A DNA stretch of 64,000 bases, taken from positions 1 through 64,000 of the forward strand of contig NW_022985090.1 of NCBI RefSeq assembly GCF_010015585.1, in the 5' to 3' direction. Below are positions 11,682-21,922 of this stretch, in pieces. Positions within the stretch are counted from its first letter, which is position 1; each line of letters starts with the position of its first letter. Below the pieces are notes generated by a model. It worked only from the letters and a program-made list of their open reading frames with translations. It had not been told where the DNA came from and did no database searches. A program made the translations under genes and the position numbers. The DNA comes from Eremomyces bilateralis CBS 781.70. Its lineage: Eukaryota > Ascomycota > Dothideomycetes > Eremomycetales > Eremomycetaceae.

Positions 11682-13071
11682 ATTGCTCCTTCGATTAGAG
11701 CAAGGGTCAGTCAGTGACTTCATCTAACTTCCAATGGAGTAGGATACAGTGGTTGTACAATTGTACGGATGATCAGTTTACCAGCAAACTAGAAGCGCAA
11801 GGTTCCGGGGTTCCTCAAGGACAGATATTGAAGCAATCAAAGAGCATGGACTTTGGCATCTAGCACGTCGACCACTCTCACGGTTCATCTAGACTGAACT
11901 GCTTTCATTATTCTATACTAGATCGGTACTCTCCATCGGAATAACCATTCAAAGCGAGATCCGCACCCAGATATTTCCATCTCTCGGATTTCTAGGACGA
12001 ACGCCAACAAACAAAACGGAGGATATGCTTCCACTAGTCTAGTTATGACCGGGGGCTGCTCCTCTGCACAATCGGAGTTAGGATTTCTCTAAGTTATGAG
12101 CTCGGAGTTTGCAGTTATCTCTATCACCGATTGAAGGACGTTCGAACAAGACTATTGGATAAAGGTCCGAAGTCCCTCTTTGCTCCGACTTAAGTTAGCT
12201 TCTTTCTGGGAAATATCGTGGCTCTTTTCAGGTCTACTAACTGATTTCTAATACACCTCTCGATCGGCCTACTCGCCGTTGCGGGTGAGCTGGCGGAGAG
12301 GCTCATCGCGAATTGTGTAAATTTTAGTTCTTCGCCTGTTGCTGGGATAGATCATTGTGCCTGCGTTTTATCGCAATCCACACCCATGAGATTACCTGTG
12401 GTCACGGCTATGGTCTCTTGCGGACCTGGGATTCCCTCTCCAAGCGGCATTATCCAATACCGGCCTTTGAGTAGACTAGAAACTAAGACACAATTGAGCC
12501 CTGGTATAAAGGAGTGCATACTCTGACCAAAGCTATGTCTCCATTGTGCTATTATTGTTGTTCTTGAGCAACTGTGAATCCGACAAAGTACCGTTGAGAC
12601 CTTTAAGTGACTGATGGGACTGATCTTTCCAGTGTAATATATTCGGCAACTGATTCGCGGACCAGGCATTTGGTGTAGGTAGAATAGACAAGTCCAGGGA
12701 CCACTCTATGCCATGTATTCCCATTTATATACGCACCAACTACCATTACATCGGGTGTAGCTCCTGGGATGACCACAACCTGTTCCGTTGCAGACGTTGC
12801 AAACCACCGGAGTCCAAACAGAACCAGTGCCGTCACACGTCAATCACGAACGTCTAAAGCGAGATACTGCGGCACATGTAGGACATTGGTCGTTACGTCG
12901 TCCCATAGTTCCCATCCCACGGCATATCACACACTATGGCGTGACGATGCCGTAGCCATGACAGGCGTTGCAATTTTCGGTGCTCAGCCTTCCGAGCTAG
13001 ACGAGGAGTGGGTTGAGGCTTGGGAGACTAAAAAGCAGTTTAATAAAGGCTTCATTAAGGCTCTAGGGATA
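11682..13071. other. Decayed, stop-dense DNA
   Basis: Fragments of open frame occur on both strands (for example minus 12603-12836 and plus 12769-13086), but none forms a complete gene. The plus frame at 12769 runs up to the LINE insertion point with GIYILGI and would have ended three codons later across the pre-insertion junction. Nothing is identified. Confidence 0.35.
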
Positions 13072-13086
13072 TACATACTGGGCATA
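13072..13086 (+). repeat. Left copy of a 15-bp direct repeat (likely target-site duplication)
   Basis: TACATACTGGGCATA here recurs exactly at 15953-15967. It lies immediately before the point where the LINE reading frame begins, and its partner lies immediately after the TTA-rich LINE tail. This is the expected arrangement for target-primed LINE insertion. Confidence 0.7.
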
Positions 13087-13825
13087 GGGGATATCAGACA
13101 CGACAGCAAAAAACCCGCACCGGATGATCCAGGACGAGTATCGAGCGAAATGGAGGGAGAGATGGCAAGCCGAAGCGGCCAGACCAGGAAGGAGAGCAAG
13201 GACATGGAAGGAACCGTGGGAAACCCAGTGCCTTAACCGGTACGACGGCCTTCAGAAACACGAGACCCCGGCGCTTATGGCACTACGGACTGAGGTAGTT
13301 GGAGTTAAAGGATGGCTCGCGAAAATTGGTGTCCCTGGAATCCACCCAGCGTGTGAGTGCGGTGCCCCCCAACAGACTCTCTACCATCTCCTTGCATTTT
13401 GCCCGCAGCGGACCGACCAGAGGATCGCGCTCCTCCAACGAGCTGGAACAACGGACTTTAAGAGGATATTGCATGACAGGGACAAGGTGCGCCACGCAGC
13501 AAAGTGGCTGATCGATGCGGGAGGCCTAGAGCAATACCGGGTGGCCAAGGAAGTTGAGGAGGAGGTAATAGAGGACTGGAAACCGTTCCAGTTCCTCCAC
13601 GACGTGCCAGAATAAGCTCTCCGCGTAGGCGGAAACACCGACTCTTACGGATAGATAATAAACGTTTAAGATAGTCTACTAAAGGGAGGAGGCGGGATTT
13701 TATGTACCCGCAGCCTCAGGGCTACGGGGAAACTTTTGCCCGCGGCAGACCAGATAGAATACCGTGCTCATAGACCCGAAAGGGATCCAGATAGTACGTT
13801 AAATTGATTCTTATTATAATTAGAT
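13087..13825 (+). mobile_element. 5'-truncated Tad-like LINE, copy A (3' end of ORF2)
   Basis: An open frame from 13088 to 13615 encodes the C-terminal end of a non-LTR retrotransposon polyprotein. It begins GISDTTAKNPHRMIQDEYR, continues through KWRERWQAEAARPGR and the cysteine/histidine motif HPACECGAPQQTLYHLLAFC found after the reverse transcriptase/RNase H region of Tad-type elements, and ends FLHDVPE. About 200 bp of 3' UTR and a TTATTATAATTA tail follow. The 5' break coincides with the 15-bp direct repeat. Compared with copy B at 15626, most differences are C-to-T or G-to-A in this copy, which is consistent with repeat-induced point mutation. Confidence 0.8.
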
Positions 13826-13840
13826 ACATCTTTACCAAAA

Positions 13841-15615
13841 TGAATCAGATTGAGCTCGCTCTTGCTGCGTTGGAGTTGGAGGAGAAACCTAATTATACTA
13901 AGAATGCAAAAGAGTATGGAATCGACCGTACAACGTTATCTAGGAGACATCGCCAAAAAACCACCTCTAGGCAAGATGCGGACTTGAACAGAGGAAAACT
14001 CCATGGATTCCAGGAGAAGAAACTTGTTTCGTATATCAACGACCTCTGTAGGCGTGGTTTTCCGCCTACTACTACAATGGTACAGAACTTTGCCTGCGAT
14101 ATTGCGAAACAAGACATAGGCAAGAACTGGGTCTCTAGATTCGTGGAGCGGCATGAGACGATGCTCGACGGGAGATATCTCAACGTTATCGAGTCCTCCA
14201 GGACCCGGGCGGATAAGGAGCAAGACTATCGTGATTTCTACGCCTTATTAGCCCAAAAGATTACGGAATACGACATTGATCGGGAGAATATGTACAATAT
14301 GGATGAAAAGGGCTTCCTTATGGGGATCATGACCAAGATGAGACGGATCGTCTCAAAGGCGGTTTTATCGCAAAATAAGAGCCTAGCGCCACGACGGATG
14401 GTAATCGTGAGTGGATTACCATTCTTGCATGTATCTGTGCGGATAGTTCCTGGTTACCGCCCGGTCTAATTTACCAGGCGGTTTCCGGTAATCTCCAGGA
14501 CTCTTGGCTCCAGGATTTCGACACGGAGAACCACCAGGCCTTTTTTGCCTCATCTCCATCGGGATGGACGAACGATGAGCTAGGATTCCATTGGTTGACT
14601 ATCGTTTTTGAGCGGTATACGAAGCCGAAGGCGAGACGGAGATATCGTCTCTTGGTTATCGATGGGCACGGTAGCCATATCAATATGAGATTCCTGGATT
14701 GGTGCCACGAAAACCGTATTTTGGTATGCTGCTACCCTCCGCGTACCACTCATCGCCTACAACCGCTCGACGTTAGCCTGTTCTCACCTCTTGCGACCTA
14801 TTATGGGCAGGATCTCAATACCTTCATATCTGAGTGCCAGGGACTCTATTCTATCACGAAACGAGGGTTTTTTCGCTTATTTTGGGCGGCATGGCATAAA
14901 GCTTTCACTCCTGCCCATATTCGAAGTGGTGGGGAAAAAACAGGACTGGATCCACTAGATCAGTCCGTGGTCCTACATGTTATCGGGATTAGGGAAACAA
15001 CCTCTCGACCGGGCTCAAATGCATCATCGGCAGATTCTCACCTCTCGTCAACGGACTGGAGACAAGTAAAACGGATTATCCGTGATGCTGTAGGTAATGC
15101 GGTTACTTCGGAGTCGAAAAAGCTTCTCAGCTCGGTCGCACAGCTTTCAACCGATATTACCCTCTTACGAGCGTAAAACCAGGGCCTGCGAAAGGCTATC
15201 ATCAACGAGAAAAAGAAACGTAAGAGGGCGAAGCCGTTATTTGAAGAGTTATGTGCTGAAACTGGTATAAAGGCACAGTTTTTCAGTCCCTCCAAGATCC
15301 AGAGAGCTCGCGAACTTCAAACACAGAGAGAAGAGGAAAAGGTCGATCAAGAGGCACAAAGACAACAGGATAAGGTAGAGAGAGCACAACGCAAGATAGA
15401 GAAGGAAAAAAAGATGATAGAAAACCGCCTCCAACGAGATGAGGCACGTACAAGGAGGGCTACGGAGAAGGCCCTTTTGGCGAAGGAGAGGCAGGTTAGT
15501 AAGGAGGCTCGATTAGCCAACCTCCAGATCCGCAGGGAGTCTAGATCCTTTAGAACCACCAAGAGAAAGTCTATACAGGTGGTTTCAAGGCGAAGTCTAC
15601 AGCCTCACGTTATCC
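13841..15615 (+). pseudogene. pogo/Fot1-type transposase, frameshifted and cut by the assembly gap
   Basis: Starts at an ATG at 13841, only about 15 bp after the LINE tail. The N-terminus (NQIELALAALELEE, then YGIDRTTLSRRH) is a psq-like helix-turn-helix. A CENP-B-type second DNA-binding domain includes GKNWVSRFVERH. The DDE_1 catalytic core shows YNMDEKGFLMG (first Asp), LLVIDGHGSH (second Asp) and LQPLDVSLFSPL (third Asp). The frame changes between the first and second catalytic blocks (around 14.39-14.47 kb), and a TAA at 15174-15176 separates the core from a coiled, charged tail that continues to the N run. No terminal inverted repeat is seen at either end. It is not functional as written. 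The tail is identical to the fragment at 1-159. Confidence 0.85.
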
Positions 15616-15625
15616 NNNNNNNNNN
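15616..15625. other. Assembly gap (10 N)
   Basis: Ten consecutive N. The left side is transposase tail and the right side is LINE 3' sequence. Both flanks are repeats, so the true gap length and join are uncertain. Confidence 0.99.
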
Positions 15626-15952
15626 CACGCAGCAAGGTGGCTGATCGATGCGGGAGGCCTAGAGCAATACCGGGTGGCCAAGGAAGTTGAGGAGGAGGTA
15701 ATAGAGGACTGGAAACCGTTCCAGCTCCTCCACGACGTGCCAGAATAAGCTCTCCGCGTAGGCGGAAACACCGACTCGTGCGGAAAGATAGAAATGATTG
15801 AGATACTCTACTGAGGGGAGGAGGCGGGATTTTACGTACCCGCAGCCTCATGGCTACGGGGAAACTTTTGCCCGCGATAGACCAGATAGAGTGCCGCGCT
15901 CATAGACCCGAAAGGGATCCAGATAGTACGTTAAATTGATTCTTATTATTAT
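15626..15952 (+). mobile_element. Tad-like LINE 3' end, copy B
   Basis: Matches 13493-13820 of copy A almost base for base: the last 40 or so codons of ORF2 (ending VPE and TAA), the 3' UTR and a TTATTATTATTA tail. The right edge abuts the second copy of the 15-bp direct repeat. The 5' part is lost in the gap. This copy is the more GC-rich of the two at variable sites, so it is probably closer to the source sequence. Confidence 0.8.
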
Positions 15953-15967
15953 TACATACTGGGCATA
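15953..15967 (+). repeat. Right copy of the 15-bp direct repeat
   Basis: TACATACTGGGCATA, identical to 13072-13086, directly follows the LINE tail. Together the two copies bracket about 2.9 kb of mobile DNA. Confidence 0.7.
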
Positions 15968-17443
15968 TCGACATGATATATAATCATTAACTACCAAATA
16001 GGAGAAGCAGGTTTTTCTTGGATTGCTCGAAGTATTTGATGGCCTCAATGCGTAAACAAGTTTGAAAGGGCTCGTTATATCCAAAGCTGTGATCGAGAGC
16101 GTTTAAGTCGCTGGTCACAAGGTTTGTTAGTTGCCTAGTAGTAGCCTTGTACTATTCTCATACGGCTTTAATATGCAAGATACACCAATTAATTTCTATT
16201 GCTTCCGGCCTATTGGTAGCCTTGTACTATACTCATTTGTCTTGTATCCCCATGGCCAGTTGACTGTCTTGTAATATAACCTCCTCCTGCCACCTACTGC
16301 TTGATAACTCCAAAGAAGGAAGAGAGTCTCGACAGAGCTGCAGGTGAATTGGACCGGTGATAGCGAGCTGAAAGGGTGAGACTAAGACTGGACGGTAACT
16401 CTCTAGTGAGAGACCCAGTAGTCTTAAGGTAGTGCTCCTGTTTGCTATGCTTTCAGGACCTCATGCCACCTCTGCTGCGTGCATGCTATCAGAGGGGTAT
16501 TCCAAAGATGGAACTTCAGTAGATTGGACGTGGGGGGAATTACCCACTAGAAGATGTCCGGCAGCTCATTGGTTGTAATATCGCTCTGGAACCCCTCCAG
16601 ACAGAAGGTTATGGTTTTCGAATATCGTCCTAGCCAGATAGAGGGCTATAGTGCGCACTTCAACAAGTACAGTCTGGAACTGTTAACTAGGCTGACAGGA
16701 GGGTTTTATGAAAGGAGAATGGAGTTAGGCGGGTTCAATACTAGGTGTCTCTAGGCTGTGAACAACTGTATCTATGTAGTGCTATAATAGGACTGATTTG
16801 ACTCTACCCTAATGCCAGATATTTTATTTTGCCTACAAACACTGATACCAACATCTTCCTCCCCGCAACTGAAGAGCATATGAACCTCCTTGATTCGAAG
16901 CGCCAAATGTCCTTGTGAAATCTATCCAAAATCAACTGGGTACGTTCTTTGGACATGGTTGAAGGGTGAATGGCAAGCGACGGTGAAGATTCACATGTAG
17001 GCTGCCTAAAATATTAGGTTGGCTCATTTTTGCAATGGAACTATCGCGAGAAAGTTGAGCAGTCGCCGGTTTGGATGCATCTACATTCATGGCCAACGGA
17101 TGAGATAGCCCGGTCAGTGATGAAAAGTTGGAAGTGAGGATACGGGAAGTGATATTATGTGATAGTAGACCCGTGTGCGCAATGTATGGCTGACTCTGAT
17201 TAAGATTAATGATCGCATGTGACAATACTTCTAGAATACAATTTATATTCATATTCACCCTCACATGCCAACTGAAGTGTTACCAACTCAGCCTGCATCG
17301 GACCAGGACCTTTATTTGCATTAACAATCTTCCAAATATTTACCTCGAGTAAGCAGGATACGCCTTACCTGAGCAGGTCCTTGCCATATAGCGCTCTTGA
17401 GGTCACTTACCACTGGTATCAACTGCTCCAGTACTTGAATAGA
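15968..17443. other. Non-coding DNA with a small direct repeat
   Basis: No gene is recognised. Two imperfect copies of TAGCCTTGTACTAT followed by a CTCAT run lie at about 16140 and 16215, 75 bp apart. Short frames such as 16554-16754 have no recognisable content. Confidence 0.4.
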
Positions 17444-18416
17444 ATGCCTCCTAAGAACCAGATTCTAAAAACGAAGAGAGAGGGCAAGGCCAAGGGCCCA
17501 GGTGAGGCCCGATTGCCTCTTTACAAGCAGTGCCTTGAACGAACCAGCATCGTGAAAGAGGTCTTTGGGTCTGAGGCTGCCGAACACCCACTTCGAGCAC
17601 AGATCGTGCAGTATCAGGCTCAGTATCAGTCTCGGATTGAGCCTCTGCAGGAAATCAGTGAATACATCGCCAAGTGCTCATTGATTCATAGGTCTAAGAC
17701 TGACTGCCGAAGTAGACCACATCAATGTCCTGTTCATGAACAAATTCGGGTTCGGGATTATCGAGAAAGAACAAGAGTTGGTTCGCGCTTACATGACTGG
17801 CATCGACGGCCCCGAGGCGAACAAAGCGATCCTGCAGACGATCTACCTCATCTACGCTCGAGACCGCCACTTCAAGACCCGCGATGACCCCTACGAGGAA
17901 CGAACCATCCGGGAATGCTCGAAGCTTCATCTGCTCTTGATCAAAGCGCTGAAAGAGACGTGCAGGAAGCTGAACGTCCTCCGCGCCGATGGTCGGCTTC
18001 CCTCGGAGATTGACAGAGCGGTGGCTGGACTGCCCAATACGATTTGGTTTAGCACATTGGAGGACGCTAATAAACACATCGCTTCCCTCAATGCTGAGAT
18101 GGCAACCGTCGATTTCGTCCGCAAACCGACCGACCCGGTATCAGAATGGTTCAGTTCCGAGGCGTACGCCGCAGCGGCAAGTATGGCGAAAAAAGGCCAT
18201 ATCGACTTTGAAACAAAGCTATTTAGGAACTTTGGGGACTTGAATACCTTGCCTGGGCAGCCTCGAGAGAGGATGGGTCGGGCACCTGCGCTGGTAATCG
18301 GGTCTGAGTCTGCTGTCGTTGGATCTGATGCGGAGGTTCATAGTGGACCGACGGGCGGAGGAGAAAACGATGCAAGGCATGGGAAAGAGTACAAAGTCGA
18401 TCAGGAGACGATTTGA
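17444..18416 (+). CDS. Hypothetical fungal protein, helical and charged
   Basis: Two exons are inferred, 17444-17657 and 17713-18416, giving 305 residues. The 55-bp intron has a GTGAAT donor and an AAG acceptor; splicing joins EPLQEI to IDHINVLFMNKFGFG in one frame. The N-terminus is basic (MPPKNQILKTKREGKAKG). The middle is mainly helical: EKEQELVRAYMTGIDGPEA, then LHLLLIKALKETCRKLNVL. The C-terminus is Gly/Ser-rich and polar. There is no signal peptide, membrane helix or catalytic motif that I recognise. An earlier in-frame ATG at 17381 would add 21 residues. The neighbour downstream, avl9, is in the same orientation. Confidence 0.6.
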
Positions 18417-19009
18417 GCATTGGACTATACGGCTTTGATGTCGGGTCAAGCGTCCTATCCGGACTGAGATGGAACTGGAGGATTGGTGCTAGATCCTTTG
18501 CGCGGCGGTACTACGGACACAGGTTCAGCGATATAGATCGATTTTCACTCAGCTCTTGCTAGTGGAATAGAAGGAATTTGAGCCATTACTGATAGCCTAT
18601 GTTCCCAAATCATTTCGCAAGCAGCAGTCATTCATAGTACCATCATATCTAGAAGTCATCCAGATGAGGTTGAAATAAACCATCCGATCCAGCCGAGGAT
18701 GATCCGCGATCTGGAGATGGGACCCACTTCCTTTACAGACCCTTGTCCACTTTCTGGTTCACGTTCGTGTTCATTCAACATTCAAGTTCAACCCCACGTC
18801 TACAATTTCCAATACGTGCTTTATCGAATGTCAATTGCCAGCGAGTCGAGCATTGGATCATAGAAGTCAAAAGACTATCAGGATTACGCTTCTCGATTTA
18901 AATCGCTCAGTTCTCGCCCATATATTCCTCAACTCGAAGCAACAATGAGGATAGCGGAGGTGCGATAGCTCGCAATCCTCCCATTCATTGTCCTCTCAAC
19001 ATTCCCATA
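18417..19009. other. Intergenic region upstream of avl9
   Basis: No open frame of note. It presumably carries the avl9 promoter and leader. A pyrimidine-rich stretch precedes the start codon. Confidence 0.5.
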
Positions 19010-21738
19010 ATGGAAACCCCCACGGCCCCGTTTGATCCTGTAGTCTGTGTTGTAGACTTTCACCATGCACGGTACGGAGCATTCTCGCACCATCGCCTAG
19101 TGTGGCCGAGTTCTTGGATCACAGAACGCTGTACTGACTAGACGATACAACCAGTGGTCCAGAAGTTGAGACGTGGCTCGGAGTTCAAGATGGCGTAGAC
19201 CTCGCTGCGGAGAATGACTGGTCCTTACTCCCATTCATGGCATTGACGGACGGAGTTCATGCGTATGGCCATCCCTAATCCTACCCTAAAAGTATGATAT
19301 CTAGCGGCGATACTGAGATCCAACTTTAGAGCAGCCGAGGACTACTCCTACTTCACCCTCCGATATACCGGCCCGCCAAACTCCTCAGATGCCCCCGTAG
19401 ATAAGAAGGATGACGAAGAAGGAGATGAGTTCAAATCCATTGCTCTGGACCGCCCTTCCGGTATCGCGGCTACGTCATTATTTGGAATCTCTTGCACCAG
19501 GCAGATCGATGCGTCCCAACTGATAAATCGACCGGCAGACGTCACACGATCGACCGTACAAAAGGCTGTGATAGTGATTGGAGGCGCCCATATGCCGAAA
19601 CATTTTGGTTGGTTGAGGGAGAAGCTGGGTGCTGTGACACGAGCTTGGTTCGAGCAGCGGTACGTCGAACCCGGGAATGATCCTATTCTGAAATATTTGT
19701 CTCCGACATTGGCTTTCTATATGCTCATTTAACGGTTTAGGGACTTCTCGGACCTTGAGATCTTGAAGGTGTGTTAAATCAAGATGGGGATGACGATTAC
19801 AACTAACGGCGTTGAAGGAATTCCAAGACAGCCTTGGGAAGACATTCAAAGACATGGAAGACGAGAAAGATCAATATTTTGGTGGGAATAGCTGTACTCT
19901 CTGTGAACTGTACTTTGTTACTGACATTGCTAACAGGGCTTTCTCTCCGCGAACTGATCCACCAGTTCAAATGGCAGACCCTCGTCCTTCTCAAAGCATG
20001 CCTTTTGCAGCGCAAGGTTGGTTAATACAACCCTGTAAACCGTATTCATGCTGAATCTCGTCCAGATACTCTTCTATGGATCCAACTGCGAAAAGCTATG
20101 CATGATACAATTCTCGCTAATCTCTCTAATCCCCGGATTGCTCCGTTCTCTGCAAGATTGTGCGGATCCACAATTTAACTCCTACGAAGAATCGCTCGTC
20201 ATGCCAACATCGCTGAAGACTAGTGAAAGGGCCTCGCTCCTAGCTTATATGGGACTGCCCCTCCAAATATTTGGCAAGGGAAGTCTATTCGGGCCGTATA
20301 CTCCTTTGCAGCAGCTCGATGTGCTCGCGGATCATGGCACGACATCATATATTGTCGGATCGACGAACTCCCTCCTTTTGCAGCAAAGGGATCGGTACAG
20401 TGACGTACTGATTAATTTGGATGAAAATACTATCGACATCAGTTCACCATCTCTGAGATCGGCTCTGGCTCTATCAACACCCGACCGGAGATGGGTCGAC
20501 TTCATAACACAGACGGTCAACGACACCTGGGATGATGCAAATCCAGGGAGACCAAACACAATGGGCTATGCAGGAAGCGAAGAGTTCATTCGTCTCCAGT
20601 TCGAAGAGTATCTCCTCGCGCTCCTCTCCGCTGTTAAATACCGTTTGTATACGGAGAAGAACAAGGACGACCCGAAAGCCTTGCTAAACGAATACGGTAC
20701 ATATTCTCTTCGTCTTACACACCAAAATCTACTAACACGGGCGTAGAAGGCGATCCGGCTCAGGAATTCAGCAACGAATTCATCAAAGGCTGGATGGAGA
20801 CGGACAATTACCGAGTCTTCCAGAAATTCACGGACTCGCATCTTTTCGACATTGTTGAACCATTGCACCCATGCAGCGGCGGCCTCTCCATTGAGGATGT
20901 CCAACGACGTCTGGCACAGTAGGTCGACTTCCTCTCTCGATTTTTCAACGCTAATAGTATCGTAGGCAAATAACTGAACTGCATCTGGATGAACGAGTGC
21001 AGGCTGGTCGCGAAGTCCTCGGGAAGCACCTCGCCACCGGCCAGAAGAAAGTATCAACCGCCCTGAACAACATCTGGGCGGAGATTGAGGTCATGAGGGA
21101 AGCGCAGAAAATGCGCGCCGAAGAACAGCGTGCTGCGGCTGCCGTTAACAGCCCGACCGCTGGGTCTCCGACAAGTCCGTCCAATGCACAAAGGGGCGGA
21201 GCAGGGTCACGATGTAAGTTAAGGAATGCGTAAGGACCCTAGGGTATCTGCTGATAGTCCATAACCAGTCTCTGCCATCGGAAAACCAGATCTGTCGCAA
21301 GCTCAAGCATCAGCACAGGCAGCTGGCGCCAAAGCCGGAGCATACCTCTCATCTTGGGGTTCGTGGGCGGCGGAGAAGCGGCGGACAGCATGGTCCGCAT
21401 ATTCCGGAACGGGATCACAACCGCCGAGCAGACCGTCCTCGCAGGTTCCCAATACCCCGCCTGGGACATCATGGTCGCTCTCTAGTGGCACTGATTCGAA
21501 GCGATCGAGTGCTGCGGCTGGGAAAGAGAACGAAGTCCCGGATATCAAACCAGTTGATGTTACGAAGGGTCCGCGCGAAAGTTATCAGCAGGTCGTGTTG
21601 GATGTGAAAGCAGATGAGAAGGTACCGGAAGCTAAACCGAAGGGTCTGCAGGAAAGTGATCAGAAGATCTTGTTGGATGGGAAAGCAGACGAGATGGCAC
21701 CGGAAGCTAAACCGAAAGAGACGACCGAGGCTTCCTAG
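19010..21738 (+). CDS. avl9: AVL9-family late secretory pathway protein
   Basis: AVL9 is a DENN-related protein needed for exit of cargo from the late Golgi in yeast. Ten exons are inferred: 19010-19071, 19155-19262, 19330-19659, 19741-19768, 19818-19881, 19937-20016, 20066-20696, 20747-20918, 20966-21213 and 21269-21738, giving 730 residues with frame kept across all nine introns. Diagnostic segments are VVCVVDFHHARGPEVE at the N-terminus, WSLLPFMALTDGVH, ATSLFGISCTRQ, KAVIVIGG, KILFYGSNCEKLC, SLISLIPGLL, LPLQIFGKGSLFGPYTPLQQ and YIVGSTNSLLL. The last 200 residues are low-complexity (Ser, Ala, Gln, Pro) with a short internal duplication near the end (KGPRES/KGLQES, VLDVKADEK/LLDGKADEM). The exon 8 acceptor could be 3 bp further on. 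Confidence 0.88.
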
Positions 21739-21922
21739 TGCTCGCCTGAAATTGCATAGCGATAGGAATTGGATAGGCGTTCTGATTTATGTGTGTAACG
21801 CTAGCATCTTATGAATGTGTTATGAGAACAACTCAGCATATCTATTTGAATGCAGTCCAATAGAACCTTATCTAAATCTAACGATTCTGGGTTTCCTTTT
21901 TCAGATCTGTTACCTAACTGAT

